53,597 nucleotides of DNA from JADKFD01 sp050250665. Its GTDB lineage: Bacteria; Pseudomonadota; Gammaproteobacteria; Xanthomonadales; SZUA-5. The notes under the pieces are model-generated. The model saw nothing but the letters and a program-made list of their open reading frames with translations. It had not been told where the DNA came from and made no database searches. The stretch is from NCBI GenBank assembly GCA_050250665.1, contig JBFWOF010000045.1, forward strand, positions 1 to 53,597. Reading direction: 5' to 3'. Position 1 is the first letter of the stretch; every line of letters begins with the position of its first letter. Below are positions 18,601 through 27,213 of this stretch, piece by piece. The translations under genes were made by a program, and so were the position numbers.

Positions 18601-20696
18601 GTGCGCAATCCGCCTATGTCAAGGTGGCAGAGCGCGGCATGCAACGGGTCAGCTACGAGGCACTTGCGGCAGCAGGCGTGGATCTGGCCGGTGTTGCTGT
18701 CTCTGAATTGGCTGTGCTGGGCCGCGAGGCGCCGGTCGCTCGCCGCATCCGCGGTGGTGCCACCTTCGGTCCCGGCTCCAGCATCGAATTTTTCGGTACC
18801 CCGAAGTCTGATCGCTATGCCCGCACCGAAACCTATGTACTCAGGCGCGATCCCGCCTCCGTGCGCGAGATGGCGCTGTCGGAGCCGATCAGCTTTCAGG
18901 CCGGCGACGCTGCGGGGCAGTGGGCGCAGACGCGCTACGCTCCGCAGACGGGCTACAGCTTCTCATCGCCGGTTGGCGATCCCTGGTACGCCGCCCGAAT
19001 CGTAGCCAATGGCGGTGCCGCCGCCGCTGATTTTCCGTTGACACTGGTCGGACCGGTGGTCGGAAATGGGCGGCTCAAGTTGAGCCTGTGGGGCGGCCTG
19101 GACTACCCGCCGGGTGCCTTGCCCGATCACCATGTCCGGGTGTTGCTCAACGGGTTGGAGGTGGCCACACGACGCTTCGACGGCATCGTGCCTTGGGATC
19201 TGGAAATTCCCGTGGACAATTTGCAGAGTGGCAGCAATATCGTGAGGATCGAATTGCCACGCGACACCGGCAATGCCGCCGATCTGGTGCACCTGGAAGC
19301 GATCGAATTGCGCTATCAGACCGCACCGCAACTGGTCGACGGCAAGTTCTTCAGTGCTGGATTGCAATCGGCTTCCAGCGTTCCTGATCAGCTGTTTGCC
19401 GATGGCATCGGCGATATCCAGATGCTGTCGGGCACGATCATCGATACCGTCGCCTTCCCCGCGCTTGGCACCACCGTGCGCAGCTATCGCGTGGATGCCG
19501 ACGAGCCCACCGAGTTGGTCTTGAGTCCTGGTCGGGCAATTCCGAACTCGGCCCTGGGCGCGAACAGCGAGCTGTGGCTGTCCGGCGCCAACCAGTTGCT
19601 GCAGCCCACGGTAAGCCCGGCCGTGGATCTGCAGCCACTCCCGGCTGCGCCGGCGCAGTATTGGGTCATCAGTCATGGCCTGTTTTCCGCACAGATTGCG
19701 CCCTTGGTGGGGCATCGCCAGGCCCAGGGCCTGAGTACGGCTGTGATTGATGTGGAGCAGATCTACCTGCACTACAGTGGTGGCAACCCGGATCCGGAAG
19801 CAATTGCCCGTTTCGTGCGCGAGGTTGCTGCGCCGCTGGGGGCGCAGTATCTGCTGCTGGTCGGTGGCGATACCTATGATGCTGCCGGCTATCTGAACTC
19901 GGGTTCGGTCAGTTTCGTGCCGACTCCCTATGCGCGCACCAACGAAATCGTTGCCTATGCCCCCGCCGACCCGCTGTACGGCGATCTGAGCGGCGATGGC
20001 GTGCCGGAAATCGCCGTGGGGCGTCTGCCGGTGCGCACCCAGGCCGAGGCAGCCGAGGCGGTGCGCAAGATCATTGCCTACGAGACCCAGCCCTCCAGCG
20101 CCAGGATGATGCTGGTGGCCGGCGCCACCGACAGCAACCAACAACTGAATTTCGGACAGTCGGCAAGTAGTCTGGGAGCCGCCATGGTGCCGGTTTGGCA
20201 ACGCACCGAGGTCTATACCGATGTCCTCGGTGCGGCGGCAGCACAGAGCGCTGCAGTCGCCGGTTTCAACGACGGCCAGAGCCTGATCAGCTACACCGGG
20301 CACTCCAGCCCCACACAATGGGCCTTCGAACAGCTCTTGAGCGCGGGCCAGGTGGCAAGCCTGAATCCGAATGCCAATCAGCCCATCGTGCTGCAGTTCG
20401 GCTGCTGGACCACCTATTTCGTTTCGCCCACAGCCAACACCATGGGTCATGCGCTGATGTTGACACCCCAGCGTGGCGCGTCAGGCGTGATGGGCTCCAC
20501 GGTCCTGCTGGATCAGCCCAGTCACGATGCCATGGCCCAGGCCATGGCCAGCCGGCTCATTCCCGGCACGCGCATCGGTGATGCCATCGTCGCGGCCAAA
20601 CGCGAGATCGCCGAGCAATCGCAGGATCCCTTCAAGGGCATCGAGGTGTATCTGGGTATCGCCTTGCTGGGCGATCCGGCGCAGCCGATCCGGTAG
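15618..20696 (+). CDS. secreted C25 (gingipain-type) cysteine peptidase, paralogue 1
   Basis: This is a 1692-residue exported protein. Residues 1-59 form a signal peptide with an unusually long n-region; the hydrophobic core VRLVVVLAGILACATASA is at 42-59. The rest comprises a beta-rich domain (about 60-300), a Gly/Asn-rich stretch (about 555-855, many GGGG runs), and a module shared with both paralogues (from about 874). Next come PorU-like beta domains (about 980-1260, SLWGGLDYPPG) and a C25 catalytic domain (about 1348-1692). The catalytic residues are His1562 (YTGHSSP) and Cys1596 (FGCW). It ends right after LLGDPAQPIR, with no C-terminal sorting domain. AGGAAATG supports the start. Substrates are unknown. 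Confidence 0.85.
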   Translation: MSLFGQYLGDGCSDSKTRVPECVPSRIDAAPCRVESAVSTWVRLVVVLAGILACATASAEVTELKGWTVEYNSTAAHPAGTINASFSVPAGTNRLLVVAVSSSTTGDSAQAAHSASFNAVALTRIAGTETNTDRAHSSIHRIALGTSSTPTVAALAVTVSGGTINRDIVYAAVYEGVNQATPIAASQTSRDNSDDGTINAFGAGLAVGAGDLGVEIVAAHNSTNGTVPVITFNASWTSVIGPNGSAGAGTQGVADHIALTTAAASTSQHTVAPDARHSMTGVTVNWDGTFDPGPAQDGDVTLTGSRSLNSYTTLSAGAAAGATSFTVTSAAALALPACTGTCVNSNATSGNGFNTALGPNDLLMIYQPQELGGAITTTDSTAFGAVTDYGQAGLYELVYVASVAANTVSIVTTTPNCTGLKNSYDAGAMVIRVPQLRNLTINSGGELVPASSWNGSTGGVIALDVRIGAAYNPANGTIAINGTGRIRANGVGFRGGASENQTAASGGAPVNTYLANDCNAGARKGESILGWAGDNNGGTCGSLADNNETGSYGSAGSGAFNRGALANGGGGGNSHNAGGGGGANGGSVAAWNGGGNPAAGFASAWALDDNTADANDLPTVTSASTSSGGGRGGYTFGNQNRDAALVAPGCTTFNPGCNGGQNWGGNNRLNRGGLGGRPLNRRPLGSDSVDRLYFGGGGGAGDGNNTAQQGGAAGGGLIFLIAQRITTNAGSVTTLIEANGADALPTVPGHNDAPGGGGAGGTIVALINLSIASNVRFGANGGTGGNQLITNDESEGPGGGGSGGVISVAAGSGAPQIQVLGALGGTSSSTSVTEFTQNGATNGGAGSQGAAPPRNSQPLLCLQDGSTFTTPVTNSFFRARREDGQLTIQFASSAEAGNLGYRLYADKDGKRVSIDGLIASRVIDSELPQSYELSIPDAGYDQLYLADVSITGDEVQRGPFTIGQAYGAMPTADMYDWAQAHAELSQVALQRGLGGAQSAYVKVAERGMQRVSYEALAAAGVDLAGVAVSELAVLGREAPVARRIRGGATFGPGSSIEFFGTPKSDRYARTETYVLRRDPASVREMALSEPISFQAGDAAGQWAQTRYAPQTGYSFSSPVGDPWYAARIVANGGAAAADFPLTLVGPVVGNGRLKLSLWGGLDYPPGALPDHHVRVLLNGLEVATRRFDGIVPWDLEIPVDNLQSGSNIVRIELPRDTGNAADLVHLEAIELRYQTAPQLVDGKFFSAGLQSASSVPDQLFADGIGDIQMLSGTIIDTVAFPALGTTVRSYRVDADEPTELVLSPGRAIPNSALGANSELWLSGANQLLQPTVSPAVDLQPLPAAPAQYWVISHGLFSAQIAPLVGHRQAQGLSTAVIDVEQIYLHYSGGNPDPEAIARFVREVAAPLGAQYLLLVGGDTYDAAGYLNSGSVSFVPTPYARTNEIVAYAPADPLYGDLSGDGVPEIAVGRLPVRTQAEAAEAVRKIIAYETQPSSARMMLVAGATDSNQQLNFGQSASSLGAAMVPVWQRTEVYTDVLGAAAAQSAAVAGFNDGQSLISYTGHSSPTQWAFEQLLSAGQVASLNPNANQPIVLQFGCWTTYFVSPTANTMGHALMLTPQRGASGVMGSTVLLDQPSHDAMAQAMASRLIPGTRIGDAIVAAKREIAEQSQDPFKGIEVYLGIALLGDPAQPIR

Positions 20697-20832
20697 CTTG
20701 TCAGTCGCAGCCAGTCTAGCGCCAGCGAGACGCGGGTGGAGATGAGGCGCACGTTGCCATCGGTGTTGTCGAAGGCAGTTTCTTGGCTTCATTCAGGAGA
20801 TCAAGTCGACCAAAAGTCGGCCAACCCGTACC

Positions 20833-20859
20833 AAAGTGCAATAAAGTGCATCAAATGCG
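20833..20859. promoter_or_regulatory. 10-bp-spaced AAAGTGCA repeats in a 550-base gap
   Basis: AAAGTGCA occurs at 20833 and 20843, with a degenerate third copy (AAATGCG) at 20853, i.e. one per helical turn. This suits a protein binding one DNA face upstream of the second C25 gene. A TTGACA at 21151 has no convincing -10 partner. Nothing else is recognised in 20697-21246. Confidence 0.35.
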
Positions 20860-21246
20860 TTACAAATTGACCTTTCATGCGCAGATCGACAGACTCGGCC
20901 CAGCGCCAGTCCTGCGAGTGCGCTGGAGCCGCTGTGCGAGCACGAAAAACCGCAGCAACAACGGTTTTGCCGGTCTTTCCTGACGGTTTTCGGCCGTCCT
21001 CTCGCCAGAAGCCGTGAAAGCGGTGGCAGGGTTTCGGCAAGATTTCGTTAGCCAGGCGGCCTCAGAGCCCGCCTTCGATTTCCTGATGCCACAGGCAAGG
21101 CAGACATCCCCGCCCGATACTTTCTATCATTGCAGCACTCAACGCCCGGGTTGACACTGGTCTCCCGTCCGCTGGAACGTTTGCTTTGGCCCCTTGGAGG
21201 CGGGGCGAGTGCGGCGTTCCGTCATCAAAACCGCAAGGACAATCCG

Positions 21247-24200
21247 ATGATGCCGCAAGACCGCGAACTGACCCCTCTGAAGAGCCGCCATTGGGTGAGG
21301 GGGCTTTTGCATGGCCTGCTCCTGACGGGGATGATCTTGGGCAATCCGCTCTGGGCCCAGACCTTTGTCGGCAGCGGCGTCGGAGCAATTCCCGATGCTG
21401 CTGGAACAGGACCAGCCAACTACGGGGCGCCCAGAGACATCAGCTTCAACGTGAGTGGGGCAACGGCGTCGCTTACCAACATCTCGCTTTCGATCACCAT
21501 GACGCATACCTACATTGGTGATCTCGATGTGGTTCTGGCGCCGCCTGGAGTCACTCCAGGTAATCCGGGCAGTTTCGTGATTTTCAGCCGGGCAGGTGCC
21601 GTGAACGCGGGCGACTCGGGCTACGGTTCGAATCTCGGTGGCACCTATGTGTTCGAGAACGCATCTGCCAACAATTTGTGGACTGCAGCCGCCAGCAACG
21701 CCAATGTGCCCGCTCAGTCTTACCGAACGTCGGTCGCAGGCCCAACGACTGATCCCGCCGCCAATACGAATTTTACGGCCGCATTCAGTGCCTTGACCCC
21801 GGCCCAGCTCAACGGGACCTGGACCTTGAGGATTCGTGACGGCTGGAGTGGCGATACGGGTGCCGTCACGGCCGCAGCGCTGACATTGACGATTCCGGTG
21901 CCGCCTGGGCCGCCCACCATCACCAGCGCCAACAGCGCGACCTTCACCTTGGCCCAACCGGGCAGTTTCTCGGTGGTTGCGGTGGGCAATCCCACACCTA
22001 CCTTGTCCGTGAGCGGCGCCCTCCCCAGCGGGGTCACCTTCACGCCAGCCACGGGCGTTCTTGCCGGCACTCCGGCCAATGGCACTGCGGGCGTCTACAA
22101 CCTGGTGTTCACGGCGGCCAATGGCAATCTGCCCAATGCCACCCAGAACTTCACCCTGACGGTGGCGGGCGTGCCGCCTACGATCACCAGCGCCAACAGC
22201 ACCACCTTCACCGAACTGATCAACGGCAGTTTCACGGTGACTGCCACCGGGTCGGCCACCATCACCTACACCATTTCAGGGGCGCTGCCCACCGGCGTGA
22301 CCTTCAATACCGCCACTGGCGTGCTGTCGGGTGTGCCAGATGCCTTGTCTGCGCCCTCGTATCCCCTGGTGATCACTGCATCGAACGGCTTTGCACCGAA
22401 TGCCACTCAGAACTTCACACTGAACGTCTCGGATACCGCCGCAAGCTACGGCACGGTCTACACCTACGAGAACACCGCGACCGCGGCGATTGGCGACAAC
22501 AACTGCGCCTCGCCTCAGGACTTCAATTTTGTTGTGCCTCAGACCTTCAATGTCGGCGGAGCTGGCACGATCGCCGTTGGCGTTGAGCTTACCCATGCCA
22601 ATCGCAATCAGCTAAGACTGGTATTGGTGGCGCCCAACAACAATACGGTGACCTTGCAGGACGACAATACCGGTGGGGCCTTTGCTGACGTCCGGGCGAT
22701 GTTTGCCGCGAACCAGGACGAAGGCAATCCGGTCAACGATACCGATGCTGATCCGGTCTCTGCGGGTGGGGCGGTGCTGTATCGGCGTCTGATCAACGTG
22801 GCCAATCTCAACAGCTTTTACAGTGGCAGCGCCAATGGCACCTGGCGCCTGCGCATTTGCGACAACGCGGCGGGTACCACCGGCACCTTCAATCGTGCGC
22901 GATTGGTGTTGCGCTCGACCGCATCCATACCGGTGACCCAGTGCGGTTCGTACTCGACCTATGATTGGGGATCGAATGGCAATGTAGCAGCCTTCAGCAA
23001 TGCGACCGTAAACGATGTCACGATTGCCCAGACGTCGATGTCGGGTGAGCCGCCGGGTGATGGTCGCAACAGCTTTTTCACCTGCAATGCGGCTGGCGCA
23101 GGTGGCACGTGTGCTACCCAGCGCGGCGCGCACTCGGGTTACTACGCGTTTTCGATGGACACGACCGGTGACACCGAGCTGAGCGCAGAGTCGGCCTCGT
23201 TCTCGTTTTCGACGCCAGTGATCGGCCTGAATTTCGCTATGACGGATGTGGATTTTGGCGGCGCAACCAATTACGAAGATATGGTGCGCATGGAGGCGAC
23301 GGGTCCAGACGGCGAAGCGGTGCCGTACATGATGGTGCTGCGGCAGCCCACGAATCTGAGTTATGCCGGCGATTGGGCAGAGGCGGATTCGGGTGTTGGC
23401 GATGCCTCCACGGATGGCAACGTGGAATTTCTGTTCGCAAATCCCGTCAGTAGTGTGCGGGTGGTCTACGCACAAGGCAATCAGCCAAACTCTGAATCGA
23501 CTACCCAGTACATTGGCCTGACTGATTTCAGTTTCTGCGCCTTCGACTATGGTGATGCGCCCTCCAGCTACGGAACCGCTGCACGCAACGGCCTCGGTCG
23601 CCGCACGACCCTGTTCCTGGGGGCCAATGCGCCTGATGGAGAAATCAACGCGGTGCCAGGTACTGGCGCGGATGGAGACGGTGCCGACGAAGATGGAGTC
23701 AGTGCCTTCCCGACCTACATCGCGGCCGGGATGACCTGTGGTTCCTACAACACCGCGCCCGGCGAGTATTGCCTGCAGGTGTCGTTGACCAACAATACCT
23801 CTGGCGTGGCCCAGTTGGTCGGTTGGCTGGACTTCAACGGCGACGGCGATTTCAACGATGCCGGTGAGCGATCACTGCCGCGCCTGGGCGGCGGTACCGG
23901 CGGTGCGGGCGACAACACCTTCACCACCGGAAACATTGCAGCGAGTTCCGGCGCGCAGACCCGTGTGTTGGTTTGGAGCGGATTCGGCACGCCGACCAAC
24001 GCGCAGACCTACGCCCGTGTTAGATTGACCCGGGACGCCAGCTTCTTCAGTGATGCGTCGCCTGCGCCGAATACCTCGGTGATCGATGGTGAGACTGAGG
24101 ACTACATGTTGGGCGAAGGCACCACGCCGGTCACGGTGGCCTCCTTCTTCGCAGAGTCCACCAATGGCGGGCGTGTTCGGGTTCGCTGGTCCGTGGCCAG

Positions 24201-26718
24201 TGAGGCGGGAACGCTGGGCTATTACCTCGCCGATCGTTCCCCGAACGGCGGCATGCGCAAACTGAACACCGAGATGGTGGGAAGTCCGGTGGGCAGTTCG
24301 CTCAAGCCGCGCGACTACGAGACGTCCTTGAGCACTACCTCCGACGAATTGTTCCTGATCGAAGTGGATGTGTTTGGCAAGGAAAAGGCCTATGGGCCCT
24401 ACCGTCTGGGTGAACGCTACGGCACGGACGAGGCCGTTCCGCCGATGGATTGGGCGCCAGTGCGCGCGGAGCGGGCACGCCTGTTCACGGAGAGCAATCG
24501 CCTGCGGGCAAGCCGTGGCAGCAGTGACCTGGAGGCGCTGGTCAGCAAGACCGGCCTGCAGCGCATTCCCTTCGAATCCATTGCAGCCACGGGTCTGAAC
24601 TGGGCGGGTCAACCGGCCTCGGTGGTCTCCGTCTGGTTGGGAGAAACCCAGATTCCTGCACGGGTAGCCGGCGGAAATGTGCTCGGGCCGCGCACTGCCA
24701 TCGAGTTCCTCGGCCAGGCTGTCGAGGGCAGTCTGTATACCGATGACCGGGTCTATCGGATAAGCATCAACAGGGCGCCGGCGCTGGACTTCCAGCAGGT
24801 CGCGGCGGCGCCCCTGACAGGTGTCGTCGCGTCGATGGGGACGCGCGAGACCGTGCTGGATGCCGATCGGATCTACAATTTCTCCTCTTCCAGTGGCGAT
24901 CCCTGGTACTACGACGCGCTCACCCGGACAGGCGCCTCGGCTACGGCCAGCTGGCCGATGCATATTCCGGCTGACGCCGATCTCAGCGTTGCGGTCAGCG
25001 TGTCGGCGGAGTTGCTTGGTGTTCTGGACTTTTCTGGTGCAGCAGATGATCACCGCTACCGGCTCAAGTTCAATGATTTCGTGATAGCGGACGGCAGTTT
25101 CGATGGTCTGCGGACCATCAGGGAGTTTCGCAACGTGCCCCCGGGTGTGGCCCAGCACGGCAACAACACGCTGACGCTGGAGCTCCTGGCCACCGGATAT
25201 CCAGCCGACCGGATTGCACTTGAGCGCGCTTCTGTGGCGTATCGGGCACCGTTGAATGCTCAGGAGGCCTTGGTCGGGATCGTGCCGGCAACGGCGCAGG
25301 CGGTTCCCGATGCCCTGCTGCAATCAACTTTCGAGGACAGTGCTCCTGCACCCATTGCCTGCGGCGCTGGCTGCCAGCAGATCCGGATTAGCGGATTCCC
25401 GGACGCCGACATCGTTGCCGTGCAGGATACGGCGACTGGTTTGCGGGAGCTCACCGGCATGCGGGTTGTTGCGGCTGGATCTGGCTATGCCATGGAGGCC
25501 AATCCGCCGATTGGAGCAGATGCGGGTGGTGATGGCTATCCGGGTCCGATGGGTACAGGGCGCTTGTACGCGGCCTCACGTTCGGCCATGCCGGAGCCTG
25601 CGCTCCGGGTGGCGCAGGACTACCCGAACCCCTTGTCGACGGGCCAGAATTCAGAGTACCTGGCCATCATTCCATCTGGTTTTGCCGAAGAAATCGCCCC
25701 GCTGATCGATGCAAGAACAGCGCAGGGATTGAGCACCAAGGTGGTGGAAGTGGATGCCATTTACCAGCACTACAGCGCCGGGATCATTGATCCGGAGGCC
25801 ATTCGGCTATACCTCCGCCAAGCCTACACGCAGATGGGAACTCGCTATGTGTTGCTGGCGGGCGGCGACACCTACGACTACAAGAACCAGTTGCAGCTCA
25901 ACAGCGTGAGTCTGATTCCCACCTTCTATCGGGCCCTGCATCAGGTGGTGAAGTTCGCGCCGGCCGACAATGTCTACGCCGACATCGATGACGATGGCCT
26001 GCCAGAGATCGCGATCGGGCGCCTGCCGGCTCGCACCGAAGCGGAACTGGCCAGCATGGTGGCCAAGACGCTGGCCTATGAGACCGCACCCAATGCACAC
26101 ACTTCGGTGTTTGCGGCGGAGCGCTTCCTGCCCAGCGAAGGCCTTGATTTCAGCGCGATCAGCGATTCATTGCTGGCACAGGTGGATCCGGATTTCGCTG
26201 GTCAGGCCGGTAAAGTCTACCTCGACAATTATCCGGCAGGCCCAGCGGGGGTGGCAGCCGCACGTGGTGATCTGTTGACGGCAGTCAATGCCGGGCGCGC
26301 CTGGGTCAGCTACTTCGGTCACGCGTCGCCCTCGTCCTGGTCACGCGAGCGCTTGCTGCAGCCCGCAGACCTGCTGGGCGCGCTGGCCAATTCTCAGCGT
26401 CCGACTTTCGTCACGGAGTTTGGCTGCTGGGGAGGTTATTTCGTCGAGCCGAGTTACAACTCGCTCGGCCTGACCTGGCTGATACCGGGCTCGAACGGTG
26501 CAGCAGCCGTGATGGCCGGGAGCAGCCTCACCTACAACGAGTCCGACAAGCGCATTGCGGCGCAACTCATTCCAGCAGTCAGCGCCCCTAATGTCCGTAT
26601 CGGCGACGCCTTGATCTACGCCAAGACGGCCGTCTGGCAAGTGGCGCCGGAAGCGGTGGATGTGATCACTGGCATGACCCTGTTGGGTGACCCGGCCATG
26701 GTGGTGAATCCGGACTGA
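21247..26718 (+). CDS. secreted C25 cysteine peptidase, paralogue 2 (P-domains, Ig-like, GEVED)
   Basis: This is 1823 residues from the ATG at 21247 (AAGGA seven bases upstream); the frame is open to 21130 without a ribosome site. A signal peptide spans 1-37 (LLLTGMILGNPLWA). The domains in order are: proprotein-convertase P-like (about 39-218), two putative Ig (He_PIG-like, about 220-395), a second P-like domain (about 399-560), a GEVED-like domain beginning FDYGDAPSSYGTA (about 769-956), and the module shared with the paralogues (VASFFAES, SEAGTLGYYL). PorU-like beta domains and the C25 domain (about 1468-1823) follow. The catalytic pair is His1692 (YFGHASP) and Cys1727 (FGCWGGYF). P-domains usually accompany secreted proteases and may bind substrate or aid folding. 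Confidence 0.87.
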   Translation: MMPQDRELTPLKSRHWVRGLLHGLLLTGMILGNPLWAQTFVGSGVGAIPDAAGTGPANYGAPRDISFNVSGATASLTNISLSITMTHTYIGDLDVVLAPPGVTPGNPGSFVIFSRAGAVNAGDSGYGSNLGGTYVFENASANNLWTAAASNANVPAQSYRTSVAGPTTDPAANTNFTAAFSALTPAQLNGTWTLRIRDGWSGDTGAVTAAALTLTIPVPPGPPTITSANSATFTLAQPGSFSVVAVGNPTPTLSVSGALPSGVTFTPATGVLAGTPANGTAGVYNLVFTAANGNLPNATQNFTLTVAGVPPTITSANSTTFTELINGSFTVTATGSATITYTISGALPTGVTFNTATGVLSGVPDALSAPSYPLVITASNGFAPNATQNFTLNVSDTAASYGTVYTYENTATAAIGDNNCASPQDFNFVVPQTFNVGGAGTIAVGVELTHANRNQLRLVLVAPNNNTVTLQDDNTGGAFADVRAMFAANQDEGNPVNDTDADPVSAGGAVLYRRLINVANLNSFYSGSANGTWRLRICDNAAGTTGTFNRARLVLRSTASIPVTQCGSYSTYDWGSNGNVAAFSNATVNDVTIAQTSMSGEPPGDGRNSFFTCNAAGAGGTCATQRGAHSGYYAFSMDTTGDTELSAESASFSFSTPVIGLNFAMTDVDFGGATNYEDMVRMEATGPDGEAVPYMMVLRQPTNLSYAGDWAEADSGVGDASTDGNVEFLFANPVSSVRVVYAQGNQPNSESTTQYIGLTDFSFCAFDYGDAPSSYGTAARNGLGRRTTLFLGANAPDGEINAVPGTGADGDGADEDGVSAFPTYIAAGMTCGSYNTAPGEYCLQVSLTNNTSGVAQLVGWLDFNGDGDFNDAGERSLPRLGGGTGGAGDNTFTTGNIAASSGAQTRVLVWSGFGTPTNAQTYARVRLTRDASFFSDASPAPNTSVIDGETEDYMLGEGTTPVTVASFFAESTNGGRVRVRWSVASEAGTLGYYLADRSPNGGMRKLNTEMVGSPVGSSLKPRDYETSLSTTSDELFLIEVDVFGKEKAYGPYRLGERYGTDEAVPPMDWAPVRAERARLFTESNRLRASRGSSDLEALVSKTGLQRIPFESIAATGLNWAGQPASVVSVWLGETQIPARVAGGNVLGPRTAIEFLGQAVEGSLYTDDRVYRISINRAPALDFQQVAAAPLTGVVASMGTRETVLDADRIYNFSSSSGDPWYYDALTRTGASATASWPMHIPADADLSVAVSVSAELLGVLDFSGAADDHRYRLKFNDFVIADGSFDGLRTIREFRNVPPGVAQHGNNTLTLELLATGYPADRIALERASVAYRAPLNAQEALVGIVPATAQAVPDALLQSTFEDSAPAPIACGAGCQQIRISGFPDADIVAVQDTATGLRELTGMRVVAAGSGYAMEANPPIGADAGGDGYPGPMGTGRLYAASRSAMPEPALRVAQDYPNPLSTGQNSEYLAIIPSGFAEEIAPLIDARTAQGLSTKVVEVDAIYQHYSAGIIDPEAIRLYLRQAYTQMGTRYVLLAGGDTYDYKNQLQLNSVSLIPTFYRALHQVVKFAPADNVYADIDDDGLPEIAIGRLPARTEAELASMVAKTLAYETAPNAHTSVFAAERFLPSEGLDFSAISDSLLAQVDPDFAGQAGKVYLDNYPAGPAGVAAARGDLLTAVNAGRAWVSYFGHASPSSWSRERLLQPADLLGALANSQRPTFVTEFGCWGGYFVEPSYNSLGLTWLIPGSNGAAAVMAGSSLTYNESDKRIAAQLIPAVSAPNVRIGDALIYAKTAVWQVAPEAVDVITGMTLLGDPAMVVNPD

Positions 26719-26745
26719 GTTGTTTCGGGCATTGAAGTTTTCGGC

Positions 26746-26770
26746 GGGGCGCTTCGGCGCCCCGTCTGTT
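26746..26770 (+). terminator. hairpin with TTCG loop after C25 paralogue 2
   Basis: GGGGCGC and GCGCCCC arms close on a TTCG tetraloop (26746-26763), followed by GTCTGTT. The T-run is weak, but the stable UUCG-capped stem sits 28 bases after the stop codon. It is a plausible intrinsic terminator, separating this gene from paralogue 3. Confidence 0.6.
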
Positions 26771-27213
26771 ATCTGGGCCTGGACAGACCAAAGCCGTCAT
26801 TCAGGGCGCCATCCTTGGGCGATCCCATTTGGTACTCGCACCATGCCGACCTAGTCGAAGAAGCGAAGACCTGTCGCGCAGTCGCGCCATGAGGGCAGGT
26901 AGTACCTTTTTGCCCAACTAGAGCAATTCGGCCTCGAGTTATCGGCGAAGCAATGACGCCCCTTGGGCCGATACGATATTGCACAACTTTCCAGCGCAAG
27001 AAGCCCTAAGCTGTGCTGCGAAGGTCTCATCTCCCATTCGACGTGGCCGCATGACATTGAATCCTGTACGAAGGCGACACTGGGAATGCGCAGACACCGG
27101 TCGGGGGATTCGACATCGCCCCGGACTTACAAGAGCTTCGTCATACCCGATGCTCGGCTGCCGACACGCAGCGAGCAGGCGGCGAAATTACCGATCAGAC
27201 TTGAGGAATATCC
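26771..27213. other. gene-free region before C25 paralogue 3
   Basis: About 440 bases without a convincing gene, repeat or promoter. Short open frames exist on both strands, but none has a ribosome site or recognisable product. TTGAGGAATATCC at its end is the ribosome site of the next gene. Confidence 0.5.
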
